NCBI GenBank assembly: GCA_027886185.1
Contig: WOAB01000126.1
Coordinates: 124,001-188,000 of the forward strand
DNA length: 64,000 nucleotides
Origin: Rheum nobile
Taxonomy: Eukaryota > Streptophyta > Magnoliopsida > Caryophyllales > Polygonaceae
Direction: 5' to 3'
Every line of letters begins with the position of its first letter. Positions within the stretch are counted from its first letter, which is position 1. Below, piece after piece: positions 21,168-32,056 of this stretch. Position numbers and translations under genes: made by a program. Below the pieces are notes generated by a model. It did not search any database. It saw only the letters and a program-made list of their open reading frames with translations, and had not been told where the DNA came from.

Positions 21168-21965
21168 CCACAAGGGAGGGAACACCATCATGGGATTAAG
21201 CTCTCGGTTGAGCCTTTTGTTGGAACCTTCAAGGTTGAGCTATACCTTGATTGGGAAACCAAAACTGAGGCAATCTTTGACTTCTATGGCTATAATGATG
21301 TTCAAAGGGTAGCCATTGCCTCCATCAAATTCACCGACTTTACTTATTCATGGTGGATGGAGAATAAGGAAGAAAGAGCTCGCCACCATTACCCACCCAT
21401 TACTACTTGGGAAGAGCATAAAGAAGCCATGAGATTCCGGTTTGTTCCCGAAGATTATAGTGAAAGGGTCCAATTCAGATTGGAAAGAGTGAGGCAATGA
21501 GCTAGGACCCCGGAAGAATACTTCAACTAGGTATGTTGTCAGTAAATTTACTAGTGGTTTGAATTCTGACATCGCTTCTTATGTAGAAATGCAAAGGTTT
21601 GGTCCAGGGGTTCAAATTGAAGAAGTGTTGCACTATGCCATGCAAGTGTACAACAATCTTCAAAGGAGGAAGCCATCCAATGTGTCTAAAACGTGGGATC
21701 CAACCAGCCTTCAGGCTCTTTTTCTCAACCGCCACGGCGCCAAGAGCCAAGGGCTGACGCCCCTAAGTTTCCTATAAAGGTTGCTAAACCAAATCCTCTC
21801 CAAGCTCTTAAGAAAGAAGAACACCCACGCACAAGTGATGTTAAGTGCTACAAATGTTTGGGCAGATGACACTATGCTCGTGATTGCCCCACTAAAAGGC
21901 AAGTTCTCCTTAATGAGTTAGGAGAATATGATTCTGAAGATGAGCACACAGAAGAGCAAGTTTAG
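21168..21965 (+). pseudogene. gag: Gag of element G, C-terminal part
   Basis: Continues the gag frame with QGREHHHGIKLSVEPFVG-like sequence. The capsid motifs are NDVQRVAIASIKFTDFTYSW and WEEHKEAMRFRFVPEDY. A TGA at 21498-21500 replaces what is usually an Arg codon before the ARTPEEY motif. A deletion of very roughly 60 bp after 21530 removes part of the next segment, shifting the frame. The zinc knuckle near 21851-21893 reads CYKCLGR-stop-HYARDC, so its glycine codon is now a stop (TGA). Confidence 0.75.
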
Positions 21966-22426
21966 AAGGAAGAAGAGACTCATGAAATGGCAGTCACCGG
22001 GGAGAATTTTGTGGTAAAAAGAACGCTTGTTGCAAATGAGGCTCCTTCCATGCCTTCTCAGCGAGAGACTATCTTCCATACCAGTTGACATATCAATGGC
22101 AAGGTTTGTAACATGATCATAGATGGTGGATCCTGGTGTAACATTATTGATCAAGAAGTGGTCAGCCGGTTCAACCTCAAGACCACCCCTTACTGGCTGC
22201 CCTACACCTTGAGTTGGTTGAATGCTAACACCCCTTTAATAGTCAGTGAGCAAGCTATGGTTGCCTTCTCCATTGGTAGTTATGAAGATGAGGTCTTGTG
22301 TGATGTCCTTCCTATGACCGCTTGTCACATTCTCTTGGGGAGGCCATGGCAATATGACTGTGGAGTAAGACATCAAGGAGTAAGCAACGAGTACTCCTTT
22401 CACATGAAGGGAAAGAGAATCACTCT
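21966..22426 (+). pseudogene. Aspartic protease of element G, truncated
   Basis: Retropepsin-like domain with NMIIDGGSWCNIIDQEVV (about 22108-22162) carrying the D-G-G active-site variant usual for these plant families. Then come MVAFSIGSYEDEVLCDVLP and HILLGRPWQYD, the flap-side and second conserved segments. A stop at 22086-22088 lies before the active site. The frame runs into foreign sequence after KGKRITL; the downstream 60 or so residues that stay open to 22628 belong to the LTR of element C and are not part of this protein. Confidence 0.8.
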
Positions 22427-23419
22427 TGACAAGGATCATGTTGGGGCGAGCTTCAGTGCAAGAGAATGGCCAGAAACAATACCGATGAAACCCGGGGAGG
22501 CGGACTTTGACGCGGGCTGTAGGGAGGCGCTGAAGGGGGATGGCGGCACACTTGGTCTCCCGAGGTGGCAGAGGGTGTTAGAAGTGGAGGCGCAGGATGG
22601 TGCCTGGTGGCGCCGGCGTGCGCCTTGAGTTATGGATGGTGGAAGGGCGGTGGTCTTGGCGGGGAACCGAGCGGTGGAGGGCGATTAGGGTTTAGTTTTG
22701 TGGGAGGCGTTGATGCGATTGAGGAGGCGTTTTGTGGTGGTTGGTTGGCGTAAGGGGAGTACTTTGAGGGGTGGAAGTGGTGGCGGTGAAAGGGTGGAGG
22801 GGTCGAGGGATAGACTACACCAAGTGGATGTGACTCACCACGTAGTGTAGGGTTCATGAACCTAGCTTGGATGTGACGCACCAAGGGGGTTCAAGGGGTG
22901 ACTTAGACTGCTTTTATATGACTCACAAAGTAGACCAAATTGCTTGAGCTTAAAGAAGAAATTATCTCTTGGGAGTGTTTTGATTCAAATTCAAGCTGCC
23001 GGAAAACAAATGAGGGGGGGGAGGGGGGGGGGGGGCTTATAACCCTAGCAAGCCGTCCCACCAGTGTTTGTTTTGCAGAAATTAAATCCTAAAAACATGC
23101 ATAAAATGTAAACCCAAAGTCTTATAATGTCATTCAATCAATGCCTCAAAAAGGCCCTTGAATTGTGCCTTAAGTCTCGTTTGGCGCCGAGAGTGTCATC
23201 AAGGAGAAGAAGTCTCCTAGTCGGCTTGTTGTTGGCCCTAGTGTGGCGAGTCCAAGGTTGAGCTTGGCTTGTAGTTACCTAGCCTTGGCGCGTGTGAGCC
23301 TCATCGGTGCGCCCTCCTCTTGGCTTGATGGCTCTTCTCGGCTAGGCTCTTCATGGTTGGCTAGCCTTGGTGAGCGCCTTGGCTCGGAGGACTGGACTTG
23401 ATGGGAAGGATTCACATCA
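22427..23419 (-). repeat. 3' LTR of element C
   Basis: The minus-strand start TGATGTGAATCC (23419) follows the purine tract CAAGGAGGGGAGGA. The end (CTTGTCA at 22427) is inferred from where the G protease frame stops. Length about 993 bp. The first about 145 bp encode the polyprotein tail. TATAAAAG near 22912 on the minus strand is a candidate TATA box. The plus strand holds G8-A-G13 at 23014-23035. The stretch 22440-22800 is GC-rich, with chance ORFs in several frames. Confidence 0.6.
23012..23035 (+). other. Poly-G tract with quadruplex potential
   Basis: Eight G, one A, then thirteen G (23014-23035). It lies in LTR C, where the transcribed strand of the element would carry poly-C. Confidence 0.8.
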
Positions 23420-24306
23420 TCCTCCCCTCCTTGAAATGGATTCGTCCTCGAATCTGGCCCTTGGTCTTGCTCTTCTTTATCCACCAAGTAGGGAGTGAGG
23501 TCGGCTACGTTGAACACATCATGCACTCCATAAGTAGGCGACAAGTCCACCTTGTAAGCATTGTTGTTGATGCGTTCAAGGACTTGAAATGGTCCATCTC
23601 CCCTTGGCTTGAGCTTGGAGTTTCTAAGAGTGGGAAACCTCTCCTTCCTTAGGTGCACCCACACTAGTTCTCCCGGCTCCAAGATGAGCTCCTTCCTCTT
23701 CTTGTTGGCCTGCTTGGCATATTAGATAGTCCTCTTCTCTAGCTCGGCCCTTGTCTCTTCATAGTGCTTCTTGATCTTGTCTGCTTGATCCATGCCTTCT
23801 TCATTTTGGGAACCTGAAATTGCAAAAGGCACCAAATCTAGGGGAGTGGTAGGGTTGCGCCCATAAACTACCTCAAATGGTGTCTTCTTGGTGGCAGAAT
23901 GGACGGCCTTATTGTAGGCAAACTCAATGAATGGTAAGCAATCCTCCCACCTACGCAAGTTAGTCTTAAGCAAAGACCTAAGCAAGGCACCAAGAGTTCT
24001 ATTCACTACCTCAGTTTTCCCATCGGTTTTGGGATGGCATGTGGTAGAGAAGAGCAACTTGGTCCCCAACTTAGCCCACAAGGACTTCCAAAAATAGCTC
24101 AAAAACTTCAGATCACGGTCAGAAACAATTGTATGTGGTATGCCATGCAATCTTACAATATGCTCAAAGAATAGGCTAGCAACATTAGGGGCATCATCAG
24201 TTTTATGACATGCAATGAAGTGTGCCATTTTGCTAAACCTATCTACCACAACAAAAATGGAATCTCTTCCCCTTTTAGTCTTAGGGAGACCGAGCACAAA
24301 ATCCAT
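23275..24306 (-). pseudogene. Integrase of element C
   Basis: Minus-strand integrase core: MDFVLGLPKTKRGRDSIFVV (Asp 1), IVSDRDLKFLSYFW (Asp 2), CHPKTDGKTEVVNRTLG (Glu). All three catalytic residues are present. After KRTI, a TAA (23722-23724) sits where related copies have Gln. The C-terminal domain follows, with EPGELVWVHLRKERFPTLRN and NVADLTPYLVDKEEQDQGPD; the frame crosses into the LTR and ends MRLTRAKAR. Integrase inserts the DNA copy into the genome. No clear chromodomain is visible. Confidence 0.85.
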
Positions 24307-25435
24307 GGATATGTCTTCCCAAGGCCTATGAGGGATAGGTAAAGGAGTGTATAAGCCATGTGGATCAACCGAGATTTGGCTTGTCTACAAGTCACACATG
24401 ATGTGCAATATTTATCCACGTCCTTTTGCATGTGTGGCCAATAGAAGTGTTCCTTGAGGGTGAGGGAAGTCTTAGCGACACCAAAGTGTCCCATAAGACC
24501 TTCACCATGAGCCTCTTGGACCAACAACCTAGGACCCTTAAAAAGATAGCCCTCATGCATATATAATTGTTCTTTGCTTCCCAAGTCTAAGCATGCTTTA
24601 TATAATTCACCAAAATCAGCATCCAAAGCATACAAATCCTTCATGAAAGCAAACCCTAGCATGCGTGCATCTAAAGTGGTGAGGAGAACATACCTTCTTG
24701 ACAAAGCATCCGCCACTACATTCTTTTTCCCTTTCTTGTGTTTGATGACATAGGGAAAGGCTTCTATGGACTCCATCCACTTGGCATGACGCTTGTTGAG
24801 CTTCCTTTGACCCCTTAGAAACATTAGGGCCTCATGGTCCGTGTGAATGACAAACTCCCTTGGAAGAAGGTAGTGTTGCCAAGTTTGAAGGACCCTCACA
24901 AGTGCTAGAAGTTCTTTGTCATAAGTCTCATAATTCAGCTCGGCCCCATTGAGCTTTTCACTAAAATAAGCTATTGGTCTTCCTTCTTGCATTAGCACAC
25001 CTCCAAGTCCTATTCCTGATGCATCACATTCAATCTCAAAAGTTTTTGTAAAATCAGGTAAGGATAGTAAAGGAGCATGAGTGAGCTTATGCTTAAGGAT
25101 ACTAAAAGCTTCTTCTTGCTTCTCCTTCCAAAGGAAGGGCACATTCTTCTTTGTAAGCTCAGTGAGGGGGGCGGCTATGGTACTAAAATCCTTGACAAAC
25201 TGGCGGTAGAAGCCGGCCAATCCAAGGAAACTCCTCACTTGTGTCATGGTGGTCGGTGTTGGCCACTCCTTGATTGCCTTCACCTTCTCCTCATCTACCT
25301 TGAGTCCTTCCTTGCATACAACAAAACCAAGAAAAACCACATGATCCGAAAAAAAATGGCATTTCTTGAAGTTGACATACAACTTCTCTTTCCTTAGGAC
25401 CTCTAAGACTTGTTGGAGATGGTGAGCATGTTGTT
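24307..25435 (-). pseudogene. RT end, RNase H and integrase zinc domain of C
   Basis: Starts after a one-base loss just past the RT catalytic box (near 25436). It shows KKCHFFSDHVVFLGFVVCKE, FLGLAGFYRQFVKDFST (RT thumb/connection) and the RNase H motifs IECDASGIGLGG, DKELLALVRVLQTW, HTDHEAL and VVADALSRR, all with catalytic residues kept. Then comes the HHCC zinc region of integrase: EAHGEGLMGHFGVAKT, HFYWPHMQKDVDKYC, CVTCRQAKSR. A second one-base loss near 24365 shifts into the integrase core frame. Confidence 0.85.
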
Positions 25436-26728
25436 CTAGCCACGGCTATACACCAAAATATCATCAAAATAAACCACTACAAATTTGCCTAGAAAGGCTC
25501 TTAGTACATGGTTCATAAGCCTCATGAAAGTGCTTAGAGCATTAGTTAAGCCAAATGGCATAACTAACCACTCATATAAGCCATAGGTGGTCTTGAATGC
25601 AGTTTTCCATTCATCCCCCTCTTTCATGCGGATTTGATGATATCCACTTTCAAGATCTATTTTGGAGAATATGCTTGAACCATGGAGCTCATCAAGCATA
25701 TCATCAAGTCTAGGGATGGGATGCCTATACTTGATGGTTATGTTATTGATAGCCCTACAATCCATACACATCCTCCAAGTACCATCCTTTTTAGGGACCA
25801 AAATGACAGGAACTGAACAAGGACTCAAACTTGCCTGCACATAACCTTTGTCAAGGAGCTCTTGCACTTGCTTTTGTAGATCCTTTGTCTCGGCTGGATT
25901 GGCTCTATATGCAGCCTTGTTTGGAAGGGTAGCGCCGGGTACAAAGTCTATTTGATGTTCTATGCCTCTAATTGGCGGCAATCCAGGTGGCACCTCCTTT
26001 TGGAACAAGTCCTCATAATCCTGTAAAAGAGAAGCAATAAGAGGTGGCAAACTAGTTAGCTCTTCTTTGAAAATCATAACTTCCTTACTAATGATAAGAA
26101 AGCAAGCTTGACTTCCCTTGATTGCACTTAACACCTCCTTTGGCTTGGACAATACAAGCTTCTTCTCTTCTTTCTCCCTTTGCAACTTTCTTTGCTCCCT
26201 ATCAATGTGGTCAACCATAATTTCATGAGGAGCCATAGGGTACAATGTGATTCTCTTACCTTGGAGATGGAAAGAATACTCATTGGTGACCCCTTGATGG
26301 ATCACACCCCTATCATATTGCCAAGGCCTTCCCAAGAGGACATGGCATGCGGTCATGGGCAACACATCACACACAACCTTATCCTTGTATCCCCCTATAG
26401 AAAAGCTTATTTTGGCGTGTTCACTAACCTTCAAGGGAGTGTTAGAATTCAGCCAACAAAGAGTATAGGGTTGAGCGTGAGGAATAGTAGGGAGAGCAAA
26501 TCTTTTCACTACCTCTTGATCTACTATGTTGCAACAAGAGCCTCCATCAATGATAAGGTTGCAAAGTTTACCTTGGATGAGGCATCTTGAGTGAAAGATG
26601 ATTTCTCTTTGGTTGGGAGGGGTTGGTGCCTCATTGGCCATAAATGACCTTTTAACCACAAAGCATTCGCCTTGTGTCTCGGCCTTGACTTTCAATTCCT
26701 CCTCCTCTTCCTCTACGTCTCCGGGCTC
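25436..26728 (-). pseudogene. Protease and reverse transcriptase of C
   Basis: The protease begins around NEAPTPPNQREIIFHSRC, with active-site stretch CNLIIDGGSCCNIVDQEVV and later CHVLLGRPWQYDRGV. The RT begins near DYEDLFQKEVPPGLPPIRGI and includes VILVPKKDGTWRMCMDCRAI, FSKIDLESGYHQIRMKEGD and the catalytic VVYFDDILVYSR just before the frameshift at 25436. Both aspartates of YFDD are present. The frame is open for 419 codons and continues the gag frame after one stop (26729-26731). Confidence 0.87.
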
Positions 26729-27664
26729 CTATAGCATCTCATCATCCGACTCATATTCCCCTATTGTGTTGAGCAACACTTGGCGGCGAGAGGGGCAGTC
26801 CTTGGCCATGTGCCCACGGCCTAGGCACTTGAAGCACTTGATCTCACTTGTCCTTTGCTCTCCTTCCCTTCTCGGCGCTAGGGGTAGTCTTGGTGGCCCT
26901 CTCCTCGGCTGCATGGCGCCGGAATCTTGCCTTGGTTCTTGGCGCCTTGGAGTGTAGGTGGAGTTGTTTGAGCCTGTATTACTCCATGGCCTTGAGCTTG
27001 AGCTAGGTGGATAGCTCATCTTTTGGGGCAATGTCCTATACACATGGTTAGTATAATGGAGGACCTCTTCCATCGAGGTGCCTCTTGCAAAGTATTGCAA
27101 TGTGACAATTGCCTTAAGATCAACATTCAAATTCTCAACAAATTTAGACACAACATACTCATTAGGGAATTTAATGCCAGATCTAAACAATAGAGTTTTC
27201 AACTCTTTATAATACTCATCTGGGGTCCTATTACCTTGTTTGAGTTGTTGGAGTCTCTCATGAATCCGGGCTGCAAAGTTCTCCGGGACAAACCTATGCT
27301 TAAGTGCCAACTTGAGCTCTTCCCAAGTGTCTATGGGGTCATAGCCGACTTGTTCCCTCTCCTCCTTGTCCTCGGCCCACCATTGATCCGCAAAGCCCTC
27401 AAAGCGGATGCTAGCCACGGCAACTCTTTGGGAATCATTGAGGTTTTGGAAATCAAAAACTTGTTCGGTCTTATTAATCCAATTGAGGCACTCCTTCGGG
27501 TCAGCCGACTTGCCAAACTTCTCCACGTCCAAGTTGGTCTTAGGCATCCTTGGTTGGTCGTAGTCATATTGCCTTGGCGGGTAGTAGCCTTGGTCACCTT
27601 GTAGGAATTGCTCTTGTGGTCTCCCATATCTATTTCCTTGTTCAATGACCTCATCATGCCTTGC
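26729..27664 (-). pseudogene. gag: Gag of element C, N-terminus lost
   Basis: The capsid segment contains LDVEKFGKSADPKECLNWIN, SQRVAVASIRFEGFADQWWA and ELKLALKHRFVPENF. The zinc knuckle CFKCLGRGHMAKDC is complete (CX2CX4HX4C). A TAG at 26729-26731 separates it from the protease frame; a Gln codon is the likely ancestor. The open frame extends to 27748 on paper, but residues upstream of about 27664 are antisense translation of the LTR of element A, so the true N-terminus is missing. Confidence 0.85.
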
Positions 27665-28405
27665 TGATGGAGGACCATCCACACACCAACCACCATCCGG
27701 GCCCGTGACAAGGAGCCAAGCTCGTCGTCTCCAAGAGGAGCTAGCCATGCTTATACATCAAGTCCCGGAGGAGGTTGCCCCGGCTACACCTAAAGCCTTC
27801 TCGTTGACAATGGCTTATAATGGTTGAGTGTATGACTTGTGTACACCTTCCATTAGTCATTACTTTCCTCTTTTAGCATGTTTTGGCCGTGTGGGCCTAA
27901 GTACATTCTTAGACTCGGTTTGCTCATTTCCTTTCCGGTTTTAGCTTGTTTTATTTGTTTTAGGGCCGGTTCACTTAGGAAGTATTTAAGCCTTTTGTTC
28001 TTTCCATTTTAGGTAGCAAACATTATTGTCAAAACCCTTTTTCTGAAATAGAAAGCTTTCTCTTGAGAGAGAGACGTGTTTGCTCAATTCAAACTAGCCT
28101 TGGTCGAGTTGTGAAGATCAATCTCTTTCGGGTTGTTAATCCTAGTCGACACAAGACATCCTCTTCGTGCTCTTGAGGATTCGTCCTCCTTTGTGTGAAG
28201 TTGTAGAAGGCGAGGTTGATTGCTTTAGGCGTGGTGGTTCTTGCCTCATCCGAGCCAAGGGTTTCCACTTCCGGGTGATCGGTTTCTTCTTATTCGATCT
28301 CTTCTTCCTTTCTTATCTTCTGCCATTTTCACTTGTTTGTTGTTTCTTTGTCTCTTAGAGTCGTTGGTATCAAGATCGGGCCATTCTACGGCTTACCCCG
28401 TATCA
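27665..28405 (+). repeat. 5' LTR of element A
   Basis: 741 bp, from TGATGGAGGACC to CCCCGTATCA. The first about 165 bp encode the C-terminus of the polyprotein (GPVTRSQARRLQEELAML...), ending with a stop after MAYNG. A TATTTAAG box lies near 27984, a good core-promoter candidate. It continues directly into a PBS after three bases. Confidence 0.9.
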
Positions 28406-28408
28406 ATG

Positions 28409-28420
28409 TGGTATCAGAGC
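28409..28420 (+). other. Primer-binding site of element A
   Basis: Perfect TGGTATCAGAGC, three bases after the LTR end TATCA. Confidence 0.9.
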
Positions 28421-29848
28421 TGCGTTTTGATGCCAACACCATCTTCTTGTCGTTGATCTTCATTTGGTTTGTGTCTTGCACTTTTCGGTTTGTGTTCTCT
28501 ACATAGCCGAATTGTTTTCCTTGTTGTCTTGTTGAGTCTTTTAGTTGTTGCTTGAAGTTCTAATTGTGTTTGTGTATTGTGGAGTTTGGATTTGTGTGTT
28601 GTGGAGATCGGACGACCCCATCATCACCACCGTAAAATTCACCTCCGCCTAGCCGGAAACCCTAAACTCCGGCCACCACTATCACCACTAAGATTAACCG
28701 TCCACTAAACCCCATCACAAGGCCCACTTCTCCATTCCCTTAGCCGGCGTGCTCACCAAGGAGTCTCACCAACAATCCCTATCTTTGAGGCGTGTGGGTT
28801 GACACTTTCAACAAGCTCGGCAACTATCTCCTACATTTGAGGCGTGCCAAGAAATCACAAGAGGGAGCCGGCTACCCACCTCCTAAAATCAAGGCAACAA
28901 TCTCCTTAGCTTATCTTTTCCTTATTTTTTTCTTAATTTCTTTAATTCTAATTCAGTTGTAAATTTTTGAATTTCGAATGTAGTAAAAAAAAAAGACAGA
29001 AAAGAATATCAGAAAGAGTCAAAAAAAAAAAAAATCAATCGTAAAAAAAAACAGAGAAGGACGATCATATTGTTGCATTTTATTTCATTTCATCTATACC
29101 TTAGTACAAGCCTCAGTATTTCATTAACACTTAGGCTTAGTATCTTAGTACAAAGTTGTAAGTTCTCAAGGACAAGCCAAAGGAACCGACGCCAGGTGCC
29201 GTGCCGCACCGCCTCACCCTGCTGCCGCGCCGTGTCAAGCCCTGCCGCGCCGTGTCCTACCTCGCCACAGCTGAGAACCCTACATTACCTTGTCTTCGCC
29301 TTTTCCCTTGTGCCAATCCTCCACCTCTACCACCACCGATCTCAACAATCACTCTTCCACCTCCACGAGAACAAGCCAAGGCGAATTAAGGTAACAACTT
29401 GTCTTCTTGAGTTCTTAAATTTCTTTGAGTCTAAGTCCCTCAATTGCACTACATTTACATTCGTGCATTGTAGTATTCTTGAGTTAAATTGCTTTGAGTC
29501 CCATTAGTCTCCTTGCATTTACATTCTTGTAAGGCTTCTTTGTTGAGTCTTGAGTCTTCTTTTTCGATTTTATTTTGTGTTTCGTAGTTGCACTAAAATT
29601 CAGATTCATAGTGCTATTGTTGAACCCTTGCCGAATCCTCTTATACTTCAATTGCATAGAGTTTCTCTTGGATTGTGGAGTGTTGTCTAGGTCCGCCAAC
29701 TCACGTGAAGTTGTTGATTTTCCCAACCGATTGCACTACAAGGCTTGTCTTGGATTGAAGGAGAGTGAGTGAAACACACGAGTGAGACACTTGTGAGGTT
29801 TTGGATTATCTCTAACCCTTGACATAGTTCGGTGTTAGTTGTTTTTGT
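28421..29848 (+). other. Untranslated leader of element A
   Basis: About 1.43 kb with poly-A runs near 28985 and 29022 and a GC-rich part at 29180-29290. An open frame at 29070-29507 has no domain and ends well before gag, so I do not call it a gene. Confidence 0.6.
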
Positions 29849-31400
29849 GTGATGGCAGGAGACGACACCTCTAGTGACCACGGTGACCGTAGCCCTTCCC
29901 CGGTGCACCCGGAGGTCTTTAGCATGCTCAAGCAAATGAGCGACTCCTTGGCGACCTTGACTGCACGCATGACCTTGATGGAGACGTCGCAAAGAGCCCC
30001 ACCTACTGCCGTGGTACCCCCGGTTGTGCTTGCTTCACAAGTCCAAGCAACGGCGCCTACTCACCCAACCGTGCCTTTGGGAACTCATGTAGAGCATGGT
30101 GGTCCGTCCGGAGCTAACTCGGTGCCACTTGGTTCCACACTAGTGGTAGGTACGGGCACAGTGAGGAATTCCCCGGTAAAGAACACTTCTCCCTTTGTTA
30201 ATGCACAAGATAGGCCGAATAGGGCAACTAGCAATTATCCTAATGAAGTGCCACCTCTACACGAGGTGCCCTATTTTGCTAACCCTTTGAATGAGCCACA
30301 GGACCCACTTAGGGAAGACGAGTTCAATGATGCAGAATTTGAGGAGGAGATGTGGAACCGAGGTGATCGGTTTGATGGATACCAAAGGCAAGAAGGAGCT
30401 TATGGCTACTATGAGCCTAGGGGCAGATTTGGAGGCAATAGGGGCTATCAAGGCAATCAGCCTAGGAGGGAATTAGAGCAAGATGGCATTGGGAAGATTA
30501 AGATCAAGATGCCCTCCTTTGAAGGAAAATGCGACCCCGATGCCTACATGGAGTGGGAAATGAAAGTGGAGCAGATTTGGAGTTGTCACAACTTCATTGA
30601 AGCCAAGAAGGTGCAGCTAGCTTCCATTGAGTTTAGTGGCTTTGCCCTAACTTGGTGGAACAAACTTGTCAAAGATAGAAGAAGAGTCTTGGATCCCCCG
30701 ATTACCACATGGGAGCAAATGAAGGCTCTAATGCGAGCTCGGTTCGTCCCACAACACTATTCTAGGGAGCTCAAGTAGCGGTTGGAGAACCTCAAGCAAG
30801 GAAGCATGAGTGTGGAGGAAGCCTACAATGCCATGCTCACGGCCATGGTCTGCGCCAATGTCACGGAAGATGAAGAATCGACCATGGCAAGGTATCTTCG
30901 TATCCTTAACCCTTTTATTGCTAACGAGGTCGATATGTATCCATATACAGACTCCACCCAGCTGCTTCATTTGGCCATGAAAGTGGAGAAGAAGCAAAAG
31001 TTCAACGCAAGGAATCAAGGCTACTCCACGGCTAGAAACCCTAGCGGCCAGCCGAACCACTGGAAGGCCTAAAATCAAACCAGGACGTTTCCTCCGGCGC
31101 AAATGGGCAGGAACCAAGCTCAGTCCATGAGCCAACCCCGGAGCCAAGAAACGCCGAGGAAAGGTGGACCACCAGGGACGCCGCCGCAGCCAAGTGGACG
31201 TCAGCCGCAATCGGCCAATGGCCCCCAGGGGAGTCTTTCTACCTCTTCTCCTTCTTCTAGAGCTAGGGATACCATTTGTTTTAAATGTCAAGGCCGAGGG
31301 CACATGATGAAAGATTGCCCCAATAAACGGACCTTGGTTATTAACCATCTTGGACTCCTTGAATCTGAGTCCGAGGGTGAAGATCAAGATCCGTGTATTG
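29849..31400 (+). pseudogene. gag: Gag of element A
   Basis: The ATG at 29849 opens MAGDDTSSDHGDRSPSPVHP. A helical stretch MLKQMSDSLATLTARMTLM follows, then an acidic and glycine-rich linker. The capsid is recognised by MPSFEGKCDPDAYMEWEMKV, EFSGFALTWWNKL and MKALMRARFVPQHY. TAG at 30776-30778 cuts the capsid, and TAA at 31070-31072 cuts the linker. The zinc knuckle CFKCQGRGHMMKDC (about 31278-31319) is complete. Gag would assemble the cytoplasmic particle that packages element RNA. Confidence 0.88.
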
Positions 31401-32056
31401 AAGATGAGCCTATGCATGATATAGATGAGGATATGGACTGCATTGAATATGAACATGGTGAATCCTTAGTTTGTAGGAGAACATTGCATGTACAACCTAC
31501 TCCTTGTGATGATAACCAAAGAGAGAATTTATTTCATACTAGATGTTTGGTTAAGGGGAAGGTTTGTAACATGATTATTGATGGGGGTAGTTGTTGTAAC
31601 ATTGCTAGCACTGAATTAGTTACTAAATTACAACTGCATACCTTCCATCACCCTAGGCCATATAAGCTGTATTGGATGAATGAATGTGGGGAAGTAAAGG
31701 TGGCTAAGCAAGTCAATGTGACCATAACACTAGGACATTATGTAGACACTATTTTATGTGATGTGGTCCCTATGAATGCTTGTCATATATTGTTAGGTCG
31801 TCCATGGCAGTTTGATAGGCGTGTCAAGCATGATGGTTATACTAATCGTCATTCTTTTGATTATAATGGTAAGAATGTGATACTCAAGCCTATGACTCCT
31901 TTACATGTAGCTGAAGCCTTTGAGAAGAAGAAGGACCAAGAGAAGTCGGTTGCAGCCAAGAAGGGGAGCCATGCCGAGAGCACCTCTAAGGCTAAAACCA
32001 AATCTCAAGTTTTGTTGGCTTCCAAGGAGGAGTTGAGAGAGGAGCACTTACCATAA
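31401..32056 (+). pseudogene. Aspartic protease of element A
   Basis: Starts after the acidic spacer following the zinc knuckle. RENLFHTRCLVKGKVCNMII precedes the active-site DGGSCCNIAS. The second half has ITLGHYVDTILCDVVP and HILLGRPWQFDRRV. A Lys/Glu-rich tail leads to TAA at 32054-32056, again at a position likely to have been Gln. The protease would cut Gag and Pol. Confidence 0.87.

Larger units (their letters stand above)
12478..22426 (+). mobile_element. Ty3/gypsy retrotransposon G, left half, CACTA-interrupted
   Basis: LTR (about 12478-13538), PBS (13541-13552), leader, gag, CACTA-2 insertion within gag, rest of gag with zinc knuckle, and protease. The protease is cut after KGKRITL at 22426, where the minus-strand element C begins. 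No reverse transcriptase or integrase of G is found in the window. The protease and knuckle wording (NFVVKRTLVANEAP, CYKCLGR) is very close to element C, so the two are related families. Confidence 0.75.
22427..27664 (-). mobile_element. Ty3/gypsy retrotransposon C, minus strand, 5'-truncated
   Basis: Reading right to left: gag without its N-terminus (from 27664), protease, RT, RNase H, integrase, polypurine tract (about 23420-23434) and 3' LTR (23419 down to about 22427). The 5' LTR, PBS, leader and start of gag are missing because element A begins at 27665. Damage is light: two nonsense codons and two one-base frameshifts across about 4.4 kb, and the RT, RNase H and integrase catalytic residues are intact. 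It probably inserted into the protease of G. Confidence 0.85.

Noticed and set aside
22430..22628. Apparent fusion of a protease to a novel GC-rich domain
   Set aside because: The extension begins exactly where the protease family alignment stops and lies in the inferred LTR of a minus-strand element; it is read-through translation.
27645..27827. Start of gag C (MASSSWRRR...) and a separate small plus-strand gene
   Set aside because: The minus-strand residues are antisense of LTR A; the plus-strand frame is the LTR-encoded polyprotein tail of A.
28167..28358. 63-codon ORF repeated at 35278-35469
   Set aside because: Both copies are inside the two LTRs of A; the repetition reflects LTR identity, not a gene family.
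29070..29507. 145-codon ORF upstream of gag A
   Set aside because: Leader region of the retrotransposon, low-complexity composition, no domain, no copy elsewhere in the window to compare.
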